Assembly (NCBI RefSeq): GCF_000143415.4
Contig: NW_003314305.1
Location: 1,030,204-1,094,203, forward strand
Origin: Selaginella moellendorffii
Lineage: Eukaryota; Streptophyta; Lycopodiopsida; Selaginellales; Selaginellaceae
Reading direction: 5' to 3'
Length of the DNA: 64,000 bases
Shown here: positions 12,748-24,422 of the stretch, in pieces
Layout of the letters: the number at the start of each line of letters is the position of its first letter
How positions within the stretch are numbered: the stretch's first letter is position 1
Notes under the pieces: generated by a model
What the model saw: only the letters and a program-made list of their open reading frames with translations
Database searches by the model: none
What the model was told of the DNA's origin: nothing
Program-made: the position numbers and the translations under genes

Positions 12748-14815
12748 TCATTCCTGCTTGTTCTCATTTTCCTCTTTCTTTGCACCCTGCTCCTTTCAAT
12801 CCTGGAGAGCCTCAATCACTTTCTCTAGAGCCCCTCTCGAGTTCCCCCTGTTCTGGATCAACACCTCTGCAATATCAGCAGGAGTAATCTCAACCTTGGC
12901 GATCAGCTCCTCGATCTCTCCAAACTCCTCCTCAAACTGCTCCTGTTGTGAGATTTCAAGGTGAGTCCACGCCAGCACCTTGAACGCCTCAAATCCATAG
13001 TAGCCCATGAAAATGTGGAGGTCCATCCTGCCGGACCTCAACAACACAGGGTCTAGATCCTCCTTGTGGTTGGTCGTGAAGATGATGATCCTCTCACTCC
13101 TGCTACAAGACCACAGCGCATCGATGAAATTCAGTAGCCCCGAAAGTGTGACCCTGCTGCTCTCTTGCTCCTTTTTCTTGTTTTTCTTCTCGGACTCTCC
13201 ATCTTTCTCCTCGGTTTCTTCCTCCGCTGCCGGCTTCCCCCTCTTCTTGAGCTCCAGCGAGCAGTCGATGTCCTCGATCACGATGATCGCCTTGTTGGAA
13301 ATCCCCATGAGCAGCTTTCTCAAGTCTGCATTGCTCTGCACCTCCGTCAGTTCCATATCGTAGACATCATACTGCGTGTAGTTCGCAATGACGACTTCCC
13401 AGTCCCCAGAGGCCCGTACAAGAGATACCCACGCTTCCAAGCTCTGCCAACCCGCTCAAAGAAATCCTTTCCAGCTTTGAACGAGTCCAGGTCCTGGATG
13501 ATCTTGTTCTTGAGCTTGGGATCCAGTGCCAGGCTCGAGAAAGTCGAGCCATGCTTGAAAGGCACCGGGGGTAGAATGCACAATACAGCACCCCCCTTTA
13601 TTTAGGGTGGCCCCATTTGCTTATTTGGATTTGCATTGCTTACATGCTCATTACTATAAATTAAAGATTGTTCTAGTATATTATTTTCAATAATTTTTAA
13701 GTATTTAAAAGTACAAAATAAAATATACTATTTATTATAATATAATAGCATTATCTTGATTGTATAGCTTAATATAATGAGTGAAGTTAATTGATTCAAC
13801 CACTCCAACCCAACAATCACTATATATAATTGTTCCTAAAAATTTAATTATAATTACTAGTTAATTCTCTCAATAAGATCAGAGAAAGAAAGAATACTAT
13901 CTTGACCATGATTTACATATTCCAATCTAACCATAATACTAAAGAGAATGAATAAAATAAGAAAGAAAATATAAGGAGTACAAATATAAAACACAATGAG
14001 GAAAAACGTAAACCAATCACAAGTTATATACTTATAAATTATAGCCGTTCATTCACTGGCTAATTATAAAATTATAGTCGTGTTAACAACATTTACTAGT
14101 TAAAGTTTAACGTTACTAATTTAAAGTTAGTCGTTAAACATTTAGGGTGCAGAGCTGGGCGTGACTAAGCGCGCCACGGAGGAAGCGAGGAGTGAGCGTG
14201 GCAAAGGGGCAACCACGTAAGAGAGAGGGGTGCTGTATTATGCATTTCTCCCTGTCCCTGTAGATCCACTCGCGTGAGTTTGCCATGTTGGTGTAGGGCT
14301 GCCGGTCTTGGTTCTGTCGCTTCAAGCTCTCCCCGAGCTTGATAACTTCCCTTGTGTACTCAGGCAAGAGTGTATACGTGTGCCTCCTGTGAACTTGGAC
14401 AACGTACTCTCGGTGTGTTCCTCCACTTCGATCAAAATAGCTGAAGCCTCCACGGTTGGACGGCTCGCTGACATTGCAGACCCAGGAGAATGTCACCCCT
14501 TTGAACTTGTCCTCCACTCGCTCGCCCCTGGCGAGGTTGCAATTCGGCTTGCTGGCGTTCTTCACTCATGTGAACTGGATCCTGTTTGCCGAGCTCTTGG
14601 TGTTGGTTTTGGTGAGATGTGCAACGTAGAGGTCGACCAGGTCGTAGATCTCGTTGCTGTTGTTGCAGACGTATTCGGGAATTGAGAGTGCTGTCTCCCA
14701 CCAGAGTCAGGATACCAGCCTCCTGAGCTTGAGCAACCGAGAAGGAACTTATCTGCTTGAGAATCATGATAAAGCCCATGAGGGAACCGAGATGGGCGAA
14801 GTAGCCGCCTGCCAT
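12748..14815 (-). pseudogene. BCS1-type AAA-ATPase pseudogene, copy 1
   Basis: This is the copy-1 equivalent of the intact gene at 30763-32184 and matches it from the MAGGYF start to the stop. It is broken in at least four ways. A 13-bp deletion just after the Walker A Lys-Ser shifts frame near 13391. The Walker A GPPGTGKS reads GPLGTGKS. A second small deletion near the 5' end (about 14730) shifts frame. A roughly 680-bp MITE-like element splits the gene between about 13568 and 14253. Open fragments of 214, 78 and 143 codons remain. The frame upstream of MAGGYF stays open to 15142, which I treat as fortuitous. Confidence 0.9.
13568..14253. mobile_element. MITE-like DNA element inside the AAA-ATPase pseudogene
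   Basis: Comparison with the intact gene copies shows an extra 680 bp or so. Its ends carry inverted repeats sharing the core AATGCAYAATACAGCACCCC (about 13575-13595 and its reverse complement at about 14227-14246). The interior is AT-rich and has no transposase. The flanks have small changes relative to the intact copies, so I could not define a target duplication. It is absent from both other AAA-ATPase copies, so it arrived after the duplication. Confidence 0.7.
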
Positions 14816-15288
14816 CTTGCTCTGTTTCTGCTGCTGCGAGAATGAGAAAACTACCCAATGATTTATTTCACACCCACTGACCACCAAGAGCTGCAAGTGC
14901 TGTGAGGCTGTAGCACCCGCTTCGGCCAGGCCAGCATCTTCTTCCTGACAAAACCACCCAACAGCAGCCAAGGAGCAAGGAGGACAAATGCTAGCGGCGG
15001 AGCACATATTGGAAAATGTCAAGAGCCCTCCATCTCCCAAGGCATGGGCTACCAAATCTTGCCTTCTCCATGCTCTACGAGGAGAGAGAGAGCTGCCTTG
15101 TGAAACCTTAGTATCCATGTTGGATTGTAGTGAATCTTTCAAAAGATCCTTCCCAACAGAATAAGTTTAATACTCCTGGTAAAATATTCTTTTAATATTC
15201 TTAGTTGCCTGGTGAATCTTTCGAAAGATCCTTCCGAAAAGAATATAATATTCCTAGTAATAAAAAGACCTTTGAACCTATTGGGCTA

Positions 15289-17390
15289 ATGGATGTGGGA
15301 TGGGCTCAGCCAGAGCAAATGACTCCGGCGGTGGGATGGGATCCGCGCGTCGGTCTGATCGTGTCCGATTGGTTCCAGAGCAGCATAGGTACCCGATTGC
15401 TGAGAGTGGTGGCAGGGGCATTCGAGCGCTTTGGGCTGGAGCTGGATTCTTCAGCAGGGGCGTCGTGGTTCTACGATGTAGATGGGTCGAGTGTGTCGGA
15501 GCTCAAGTGGAAGATTTGGACTATGGCAATCGCCCACGTCCTCCGGGTTCCCATCCCGGAGAATTTCTTGCACCTCTTCATCGCTGTGGACTATTTCATG
15601 CGCCAGCGAGGTCGCTCCAACCAGCAACGTTATGGTGACCGGAAACTGCTGCCCTTCGTGCTCCCTTGCCACTACGCTGTACTCAAGCTTGAAGAGGTGA
15701 GTTCTCGAGATTTCTTGTGGGAAAGCGGTAAAAGAGCTTTTTTCTATGGTCGCAGCTCAAGGAGAGAGACATTCAGACGCCAGCCACCGACGCGATGTCT
15801 TCAGAGGAAGGAATTACACGTATGGCTTCTCCTTTTTCCTTTTCACTTTCTAACCAGTCGCCTGTGCAGATCTTGTGTCGCTCATGTCTAGAGTTCCCTG
15901 TACTTTCTCGACGCGAACATGTCTTCTGGATGCCATGCGCCTGTTTGATGTGAGCGAGCAACTCTGCGTGCTCTTCTTCGCGTGGTTGCAGCTCCAGGTC
16001 CAGGTAAACAAGCAGCCGCTCGAATGGCTCGACGCTTTCCTAGCTCAAGCCAAAGCTGGCGGCGGGGGGCACCTGGGCAACGTCTTGCTCTTCTTCCTAG
16101 ACACGGTGCACGCATGCAGATTTAAGGGTTTCTATCTGCTACCCAGGGAGAACATCGACAGGGTCTTTAATGTTTGCATCAAGGAACTCCCGATGGTAGA
16201 GTGGCAGTCGATCGACCTCACCCCCGGCGTCCGTCAGGTGTTAGAGGTAAAATCCTTAGCTCGACTTGCAAAACACAGATGAGACTCTTAAGGCTTCTTA
16301 TTCTTTCTTTTTTTAATTGTTATTTTATTTTGGCAGGAGGTGGACGCAGAAGTGACGCACAAATTCGAGTGGGACAAAAGCCTTCTTTTACCTCTGGAGC
16401 GTTGGGTGCATAGGAGGTCGCTCGTTTACCAGCACAGGCCTCGCGAGATTCCATACGTTATGGACTTTACGGATGCAAGCTTGCAAATTGGCCGTCTGAT
16501 CTACACTTGGACATTGACGAAGAAGGGGCAGCGGGACCATGCCGAGCTCCAGACGCTGTGCTCGACGGGCAAGTCGATCGTGGAGCACGCACAGTCGGTG
16601 CCAGTGGGAAGCAGCGACGAGCGCCAGCTCTACCGTGCCGCCGCTGCCGTTTTCGGCAAGGATCTTAGCGGCCATTTCGTGCAGCTATGCAGGAACGCGC
16701 AGTGGGAGCCGGATGGGGTCCCTTGCTCGCAATCCGAGCTGGGAGAAATAAGGGAGCTGGCATGGAGAGGGCTGATTTTAATCTTCAAATTCCAGTCCAG
16801 AGTTCCGGAGCATTACTTTGACGGCGGCCCTAAACAACTGAGAAACAAAGTGCCGTTCGGTGCCATGATCGTCTACATTGTTCACGTACGCACAGTGTTT
16901 TTTCCGTTGGAATGTGTTTCTCAAAAAAAATTTCTGTTTTCTTTTTGTGTTGTTTTGCGCAGGTAATATTTGAGGATCACTTGGCTCTAGACATTGACTG
17001 CAAAACGTGGACAGAAGAGTGTGAGTGAATTATCTTTGCTTGGTGGAAGTATTTACTAAAGCTGTTTTTGTAGGCCACATGGCTCTAAATAGTCACCCAA
17101 ATCGTGCTACAGTTCGGAACAAGAGTGGGATTTTTGTTGCATCAGATGGGACTAGGAAGAGATGTCTAGCTCTTGAGAAGTTGATAGAGTCTCCCAAAAT
17201 ACAGAGGGCCCTGGGAGCCAGCGCTGATGAAATACGCGATGCTATGGTCAAGGCGTTTGCAGCAGGTGGTATATATTTTGATCAGGAACACAGAAATTTA
17301 TGGTTTAAAATGGGCAAAATATTCAGAGGGGATTATGCGAGGCTCTCTGCATATATTATAGCATATGTAATTTTCAAAGGATTAATTTAA
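15289..17390 (+). CDS. Unknown six-exon gene, 590 residues
   Basis: I do not recognise this protein. Exons are 15289-15696, 15756-15819, 15870-16246, 16337-16885, 16963-17020 and 17074-17390, all joined in frame by GT-AG introns of 50-90 bp, which is good evidence for a real gene. The start ATG at 15289 is one of several in an open region and is a choice. The protein is mixed alpha-helical in appearance, with many Trp, Leu and Arg residues and no clear signal peptide, membrane segment or catalytic motif. The last exon codes for a basic stretch and then a helical DEIRDAMVKAF region. If exon 5 is not spliced at 17020, the protein ends at 17028. It lies between the two copies of the duplicated block and is unique in the window. 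It could be a lineage-specific family member. Confidence 0.6.
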
Positions 17391-17399
17391 ACAATATAC

Positions 17400-19387
17400 T
17401 TATCTGTCATTGGTCTCATTCTATGAATGGATAAAATTATGTTTCGAATCTTTTTGTGAAAAGCATAAGATTGAGCCTACATTTAAAAGCCTCTAAACAA
17501 TGCCGACGCATTCATTCGGCCATTGACGAGGAGTCGCCATCTCCAGTCGAAATCTGACCCAAACCCCGCGATCTAGGCTTGAAAGAAGGTGCCACGGAGG
17601 GGAATCAAGTTCAATTGCATTCCTCGAAAGAAGGTGCCAGGGAGGCGAATCAAGAAGGGTTCAATTGCATGGCTTTGGTGAATGTCAGGCTGATGCACTG
17701 TGGAGATGGCGGCGAACTGCCTGGCCTGCCTTCGAGTCGTCTCGCGGGCGGTGAAGGTGGTGAGCCCTCTTGTGCGTCCTAGTGCCTCCTTTGCGAAGGA
17801 GAAGCATTTTGAGCTTGGATTTAATGTCTCTCTGTACCACTTGTTTAATCTCCTTTTGTTCTAGGTGACATAGCATGGACTTGTCGTGCAATATACACTA
17901 GACAGCTTTTCTGCTTGAGTTGCAATGAATGAGTGCGTGCCACGTGATGGAGCTCTGAATACTATGGTATCATTTAGGCAAGGATCAAGCCTACAGTGAT
18001 TCAGGATTTACCGCAATTTCAAGAAGCTGGACACCACATTTCACGCAGTGTTTATGCTGATATGTCTGTTAGAAATTTCATAAGGCACCATCAATAAAGG
18101 GATTCTCAAGTTGGAGACAATCTTAGCCATTCTTCAACATTGCTGCTGTTACACATTACATATTCTTTCTCTTTCTGACAAAAAACTTAAATAACTTTAA
18201 AAACCATAAGTTATAGTACAACCTGGAAAATATAGATGTCATCATTTTTTATCTATCTTATATTTTGTTTTGGCAGTCTTGTGGTGCCCAACAAGAAGCA
18301 TGAGACTGCAAACAAAGAATTACCTGGAAAATACAGAGGTCAAGCATTTTCAATGCCAGATAAGGCATGCAATTCCTAAAAGGATAGTAAAGATATAGAT
18401 AGATTTCACACCCATATGATGTTTTTCTATTGAATGAGCATTAAAGCTTCATCCCATGGTAATAGATAGCACATGCATTGTTCTTGATGCCAGTACAATA
18501 GGTGGATGATCCCTAGTCTATCAAGTTAGATGCCCTGTCATTCAGTATGTTGGCATTAGATGTGGAAGGTAACATAATTTGCTCATGATTGGTTTGAATC
18601 ATTTTTGCTAGTAGTGTAAGAAGTGGCATTAAATCACTTTTAATTTGCTCTCTATACACATCAAAGTTCCTACCATATACAAATTTATTTCAAATTTGTA
18701 TCAGTAAAACCTATCCTTCCAATTTACTAGAAGAGGTGGAGGAAGAGGAGGAGGATGGCCTTTCATCCAGACTCAAATTGTAGTTCAAGTGTCAATAGTG
18801 ATAATGTTGTTGTCCTATAGATTCTATTATTTTCCAACCTTTTAAATTCAATTCATTTACACATTTTCAGGCCTTTTGTCATTTTTTGCAATTGAGGGGA
18901 TTCAGTAGTCTAGCTGCATTTGGCACCTAGATCCACTTAAATTTGAGACTAAGACCATTGTGTACCTCATATGCTATCTTAAAATTTCAATGCCATCATT
19001 GTATAAATATATGTGGCAAATTAGAAAGGTGTATATTATAAGGTGCTACCCAAAGAGGTACTTCATCACATTCACACTAACAATGTTAAGGAGATTATCA
19101 AATTTTGATATAGTTGTCAACCTAAAAGATACTAGTTTAGCTGATACCAAATTTGTGAGCCTTATTCACTCACAACATAACCAAATTGCAATAGAGGCAT
19201 TTCAATTTTTTGCCTTAGCATATTGTAAACTTATAAGCTATGGTTTCTATGTATATGCCATTATTTTTGGTGCAACTCATTATATTATAGCTTGCAAGTT
19301 GACTGCCTCCAAAAATCTCATATAATATTCAAAATATACACATGGGGTATTTGTTTATTTGAGGCCTAAACACATCTTGAACAACAT
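17400..19387. other. Spacer with one small GC-richer open frame
   Basis: Mostly AT-rich and without a supported gene. A patch at 17480-17870 is richer in GC and holds a 52-codon plus-strand frame (17706-17864), whose N-terminus is rich in Arg, Ala, Ser and Val like a mitochondrial presequence; it may be a stray first exon. A short repeat (GAAAGAAGGTGCCA) occurs twice at about 17581 and 17626. The 121-codon frame at 18960-19325 is AT-rich and unrecognised. Confidence 0.35.
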
Positions 19388-20144
19388 GTGAGATACAAAT
19401 CCTAGAGCCCCAAAAGTGGAGTCGAAAGGACGCCATGTGGTAGTGGCCAAAACGGAAGCTAAATGAGAGTAACACATTTGAACTAAAAACTCTAACTTGA
19501 AAAGTCAAGAGCAAGAGTGGAACTCTTAACAAAGTGCTCAAAGAATGAGCATAAAGCGAGCAATAAATGAATTTCTAGAAAAGGGACACAAGAGAACTAA
19601 CATATGACATATGGAAGTGTTAAGATGGACCTGAGATGAAGTCCTAAAATGAAGTCCGAGATGGAATCCGAGATGGACCCGAGATGGACCCGAGATGGAG
19701 TCCGAAATGGAGTTTGAGATGGAGTCTGAAGATGGACATAAGATGGAATATGAGATAGACCCGAGACAAAGTCCGAGATAGAGTCTAAAATGGACCCGAG
19801 ATGGAGTCTGAGATGGAATCGAGATCAAGACCGAAACTGAGATTAAGTCCAAGTCCGAAACCAAATCCAAGTCCGAGTTCGAGTTTGAGTTTGAGTTTAA
19901 GTTCAAGTCTGAGTCCGAATACTAATATATGTTGTTGGATGAAAACCCAAAGCGATCATCATGGGATTGGACATGTGGAGCACTTGGACCAAATCTAATA
20001 GCTGAGTGGTATGGATGCCATTCTCAAGGCTAGCAAGTCCCCAAGTTCGAAATATGACTTATGGAGGTTATGAGTGAAACTTCTCTAAGTGGTCAAAGGT
20101 GTAATTAAGTGACTAAAGTAGAATAGAAAAATTAATCACTTACA
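19388..20144. mobile_element. Solo LTR A (757 bp) with minisatellite core
   Basis: The element starts TGTGAGA and ends CTTACA, the TG...CA ends of a retroviral-type LTR. It is flanked by a perfect 5-bp target duplication CAACA (19383-19387 and 20145-20149). Both ends match solo LTR B at 21325-22987. Between the conserved ends lies a degenerate purine-rich tandem array (about 19620-19920) with units of the kind GAGATGGAGTCC and GAGTCC. No primer-binding site or internal retrotransposon domain follows, so it is a solo LTR. Compared with B it lacks about 800 bp of the right-hand interior. Confidence 0.85.
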
Positions 20145-20149
20145 CAACA

Positions 20150-21324
20150 ATACTCTATAGCATAATGATATCAAAAGGGATATAGTTTGCTATTGAAATC
20201 CTATAGCTAAGAGCTTTATATATGAGACATCAACATATAACTTAGCACTCACTGTGTTAAACTTTTATCCAAATAAGGATTGAATCCATTTTGTTTTACA
20301 TTTGTGGAAAAAGCTTTTAATTCCCTTCTCGAGATAAAAAAGTTATGAATCACTACTTCCATTTAGAGTTATTAAATTTATCCTCACTTCACCATATATG
20401 TTCAACATTCCACTATTGTATCCATTTAGCCTCACTCCATTGAGGTTATATATTTTATTTGGACTTATTATACTCATCCTCATTACATAACCTATGTTTC
20501 GTCTTCACTCCAATACCATTGTTATCTATCCTCACTCCATCATCATGATTAAACTACCATCTGTCCCCTCTACCACCTCTTCTGAAAAAAGAAGACAGCT
20601 TTAAGTATTAGAAAAAGAGGAGAAATTGACAAAATTTAGGAAGAAATATTGTAGAAAAAAAGAATAAAAGAGCATTAAAAAATAATTTTTAACAGTTGTT
20701 AAAATGGAAAAAAAATAAAGAAATTTACTTAAAACTTGAATGATAGAGAACCTTTTGTAATAAGAGACTCTTTCTAAATAGAAATGTTATTAAAAAATAC
20801 TATATATAATATAGCAAGTATACTATAATATATATATATATAGATATATATATATACACACACACACATATACATATATCATACACTTAGACCTTAGACA
20901 TTTTACAGATCTTATAAATTTAGAGTTTTAAAAAATAAGTAACTAAATTTTTTGTGAGGTCCAAGTGTACAAATATGATGTTATATATTAATATTAGTGT
21001 AGTGGGATCTTAATAAAGACTGAAGGCACTACTAACTATAAATGATCATCATAATTAGTCTCTACAAAATAAAAAACTTTGTCCTCAAGATGAATATTAA
21101 AAATGTAAATACCAAAATGGCAAGTAATCAGCAACTAATGTAAAAATTCTCAAACCCATCACAAAGCTTTTAAATTCACGACTCAAGCTTTTGAGTTTTA
21201 TAAGCTTTGTTAAGAGAAGGTAAATTTTGTATTGCACCTTGTAAACATTGAATATCAAGTATAGTATTTGATAGTATAAAATCCTTATTTAGAAAATCTA
21301 TAGATAGTAGAATAACAAGTTCGT
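20150..21324. other. AT-rich spacer with TA/CA microsatellite
   Basis: No gene seen. A TA/CA dinucleotide run lies at about 20826-20880. The right part (about 21000-21320) is the inverted counterpart of about 3110-3390. Decayed retroelement sequence is likely but no domain can be read. Confidence 0.6.
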
Positions 21325-22987
21325 TGTGAGACACAAAATCTCTAAGCCCCAAAGTGGAGCCGGAAGGGCACCACGTGGTAGTGGCCGAAGTGAAAGCCAA
21401 ACGAGCGTAACACATTTGGACTAAAAGCTCCGCCTTGAAAGGTCAAGAGCGGGAGTGGAACTCCCAACAAAGTGCTCAAGGAATGAGCACGAAGCGAGCA
21501 ATAAGTGAGGCTCTAAAAAGGGACCCAAAAGGACCAACACATGACACGTGGAAGTGTCTGAGATGGAGTCCGAGATGGACTGAGATGGAGTCCAAGATGG
21601 AGTCCGAGGTGGACCGAGACGGAGTCCGAGATGGAGTCCGAGATGGAGTCCGAGGTGGACCAAGACGGAGTCCGAGATAGAGTCCGAGATGGAGTCCAAG
21701 ATGGAGTCCGAGCTGTGGGCCGAGACAAAGTCCAAGATGGAGTTCGAGATGGACCTGAGATGGAATCTGAGATGGAGTCCGAGAAGGACTCAAGATGGAG
21801 TCTGAGGTCGAGACCGAGACCGAGACCTGGACCGAGACCGAGACCTGGACCGAGACTGAGACCAAGACCGAGACCAAGACCGAGACCGGGACTGAGACCG
21901 AGATCGGGACCAAGACCGAGACCGAGGCCGAGGCCAAGAACGGGCCTGAGCCCAAGTCCGAGTCCGAGTCCAATTCTGAGTCCGAGTCCGAGTCCGAGTT
22001 TGAGTCTGAGAGGGTGAAAGCCCAAAGCGTTCGTTTCGCAGACCCTGGGGGGTTTGGTGAGCTCCAAAAGTATAATAAGGGGGAGGACTGCAGTGGAGCT
22101 AGTTTGGCCCAGGAAGGCTGTACCCAGTGTTGGGTGATGAGCTGCCCACTGGGAAGTCCAAGACTAGAGTGAACACAGACCGATAAGCGGGGTAGCTTGG
22201 TGAAGTGTTCGGAAGCCGGCTCTAGTTCCCCTGGGAGATCGACTAGCCGATGCTCCCAGTCCAAGTGTGGGTGGCACTACTTACTTGGATACCAGGTGTG
22301 ACTCAACAGATTCTCGCTCTAAGCCCATGGCTAGAGCACCCAAAGGCGGAAGGCGGGGAGAGTACCCACGAGGCTTGCGTAAGGCCATGGTGTTCCGAAA
22401 TGTTGTCCCAAAGGCCCAAACTGTGGAAAGGAAGAGGAGTAGTCCTCTGCTGTAGTGACCAAGGATACAGTCGTGTGGTGAGGAAGTCCTAGAGAACCAT
22501 GGGACTTAGTGGTCGGGCCGGTGGGCCTTGATCCAGTGGCAGTGTTGGCGAACACGGCCAAAGACAAAAAGGGACTTGGTGGGGACCAAAAAGGAGATAT
22601 TGGGGAAGGCTATTCCCCATGTCTGTGGGCATTCTTAGGATGCTCAGGAGTGGATCTGGGATGACCACTCATGAACAGATGGCCCAGTCTTGGAGAGACG
22701 GGATTGCAATGCAGGTGGTGTTGGACCACCGATGTGACCAAGGTGACTGGGCATGGCCTAGTGTAACGGGCTGGTGTGTTGGTGGTGCCTTGGGGTGTCA
22801 GTCATGGGACCGGACACGTGGAGCACTTGGACCAAGTGCAAAGGTTGAGTGGCATGGATGCCATTCTTAGGGCTAGCAAGCCCCAAGTCCTGAGAGGGAT
22901 TTATGAAGGTTGTGAATGAGACTCCTCCAAGTGGTTGGAGGTGCGATTAAGTGACTAAAGTAGAATGGAAAAAATTAATCGCTTACA
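21325..22987. mobile_element. Solo LTR B (1663 bp) with minisatellite core
   Basis: It starts TGTGAGA and ends GCTTACA and is flanked by a 5-bp target duplication with one change (TTCGT at 21320-21324, TTCAT at 22988-22992). The left 230 bp and right 200 bp match solo LTR A. The core at about 21560-22015 is a tandem array of GAGATGGAGTCC-type 12-mers grading into GAGACC/GAGTCC hexamers. A GC-richer unique part (22015-22780) follows. The counterpart locus at about 3.1 kb, in opposite orientation, lacks the element, giving an empty site. No internal retrotransposon region adjoins, so it is a solo LTR. Confidence 0.85.
21560..22015. repeat. GAGATGGAGTCC / GAGTCC minisatellite
   Basis: A tandem array of 12-mers with consensus GAGATGGAGTCC, changing to hexamers GAGACC, GAGTCC and GAGTCT toward the right. 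Because the hexamer has a period of 6, every frame stays open and encodes low-complexity SDSDS-, GLGLG- or ESESE-type strings on both strands. These open frames are a by-product of the repeat and should not be annotated as proteins. Confidence 0.9.
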
Positions 22988-23249
22988 TTCATTATGAATA
23001 AATAAAAGAGTGAAGAAGGGAAACAAACTCAAAAAAGAGCATTAACATTAGCCATAGAATCCCCAAATGATGAACAATCTCAAAATTATATATCTAAAAG
23101 TTTAGAGCCTACCAAATAATACAACTAATCAAGTTTTTCTACTTCAATAATAAAGCAACTATAGCATGATCACCTTTTAATAATGTTTGAGAACCATGCA
23201 AATATACATGAAACTTCTTGAAACACTAAACTATTGTTATATTCCACAT

Positions 23250-23800
23250 TTTCTCCACACTTACTATGATTTTCATATTCTATATGGGTATATGAAACAT
23301 CATCATGTTACTAAAAAGTTGTGTAAATCTTTTTATTGGCCAAAGATGTGACATTATGTTATTCAATAGTTGTGTTTGGTGTTAAATTTCCCCTTCATAC
23401 TATGGAAGGATAGTTGAAATTAATTACTTCCCATCTATTTGATTTAGTGGTGCTAGATTTAATGGGGTATTTTCCATGGTTGACTATTAGGAATGAGTAC
23501 GTCATTATCACCTTTGATTACTTGACTTGTTAGGAGGAAATTAATGCTCTTACTAGTGCATTTGCAATTACTATTGAATACTTATTTCTCAATCAAGTAG
23601 TGTTTCAACATTCTTTGCCAGAGAAGTTTCTTTTAAATAATAGACTTGCATTTATAATTGAGGCATTTCACATGTTAACATCTTGGTTGAGAATACATTA
23701 CACTTTCACAAGTGTTTATCATTCACAAATAAATGGTTTGTTCAAACTTTTAAAAGGATGATTGCAAAGTACATGAATTTTCAACACTTGAATTGAGATA
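23250..23800 (+). mobile_element. Ty3/gypsy integrase relic, copy 2
   Basis: This is the direct duplicate of the relic at 3400-3965. Blocks recognisable in broken frames are IGQRC-region WPKM near 23338, the core start PFDLVVLDLM near 23440-23465, VIITFDYL near 23502-23525, and the core end TFTSVYHSQ near 23703-23730. Stops and indels differ from copy 1, so decay continued after duplication. Confidence 0.6.
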
Positions 23801-24286
23801 GTTATTTACTACCTCTTCATTATGCATATGTGACAAAGTACAGTGTTTCATAAATGTTTCACCATATAAACTCTTATATAGTCATGATTTGATATTTTCA
23901 ACAGAATTAAATTTACCCTTGTTTGGGTGGCCATGACTAAAAGTTGCAAGGATCTCCTAGGCATCCCCACATTTCCATACACTTCAATAAGAAGATTTAA
24001 ATCCACCAATAAAGTATAAACTCACTCTCACATTCGAGAAGTGCTACAAAAATGGAGAGAGATGTCCCCCTAAGTTACCCACTCAATCCTATGCCAGCTC
24101 CTTGCAACCTCACAAGCACAAGATTCTGGTTGTTGTTGAGGGCAATGATAGAGCCCTTGCCCTACTTATCATGTTGTTTCGAGCTGCTCCATGGCCATCG
24201 ATCCAAGCTCAACCATTCAAGCATGCATATCACGTTTGAATTGACTTCATCAACTGAACGGTCAAAGGAGTCCTTGGTAATGTAAT

Positions 24287-24356
24287 GTGGCTGTAGTTAG
24301 TGGTGAGATTCCATGTTGTGGCTGTGGAGACCTGGGCTTGAATCCCAGTAGCCACA
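24287..24356 (+). pseudogene. tRNA-His relic, nearly complete
   Basis: Seventy nt match the tRNA-His at 25761-25832 on the opposite strand. The acceptor (GTGGCTG with TAGCCAC), the anticodon arm with GTG and the T arm are all recognisable. Two single-base deletions in and next to the D arm and several substitutions suggest a pseudogene, though a weakly foldable tRNA cannot be excluded. The copy-1 counterpart at 4423-4480 has lost a further 12 nt. Confidence 0.7.
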
Positions 24357-24422
24357 ATTGCATTCTTTTTTGGTAAGCTTGTTGAAGTTTTAGTTTGACT
24401 TTATTTGCATGCTTTGGTCAAA

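Noticed and set aside
12796-13605. Plus-strand frames of 118 and 146 codons antisense to the AAA-ATPase
   Set aside because: The same antisense frames recur in the other AAA-ATPase copies; they are shadows of the conserved minus-strand coding sequence.
14816-15142. In-frame N-terminal extension (MDTKVSQGSS...) of the AAA-ATPase pseudogene
   Set aside because: The intact copies begin at MAGGYF or MAMAGGYF and do not share it, and the gene it would extend is dead. Possibly a stray exon of another gene, but unsupported.
20826-20880. Possible CRISPR-like or regulatory repeat
   Set aside because: Simple TA/CA microsatellite. No CRISPR array is expected or seen in this nuclear plant DNA.
21435-22264. 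Long open frames on both strands encoding SDSDS, GLGLG, ESESE and RPRPRP strings
   Set aside because: They are produced by the 6/12-bp minisatellite inside solo LTR B, which cannot create stops in any frame. No start, splice or family evidence.
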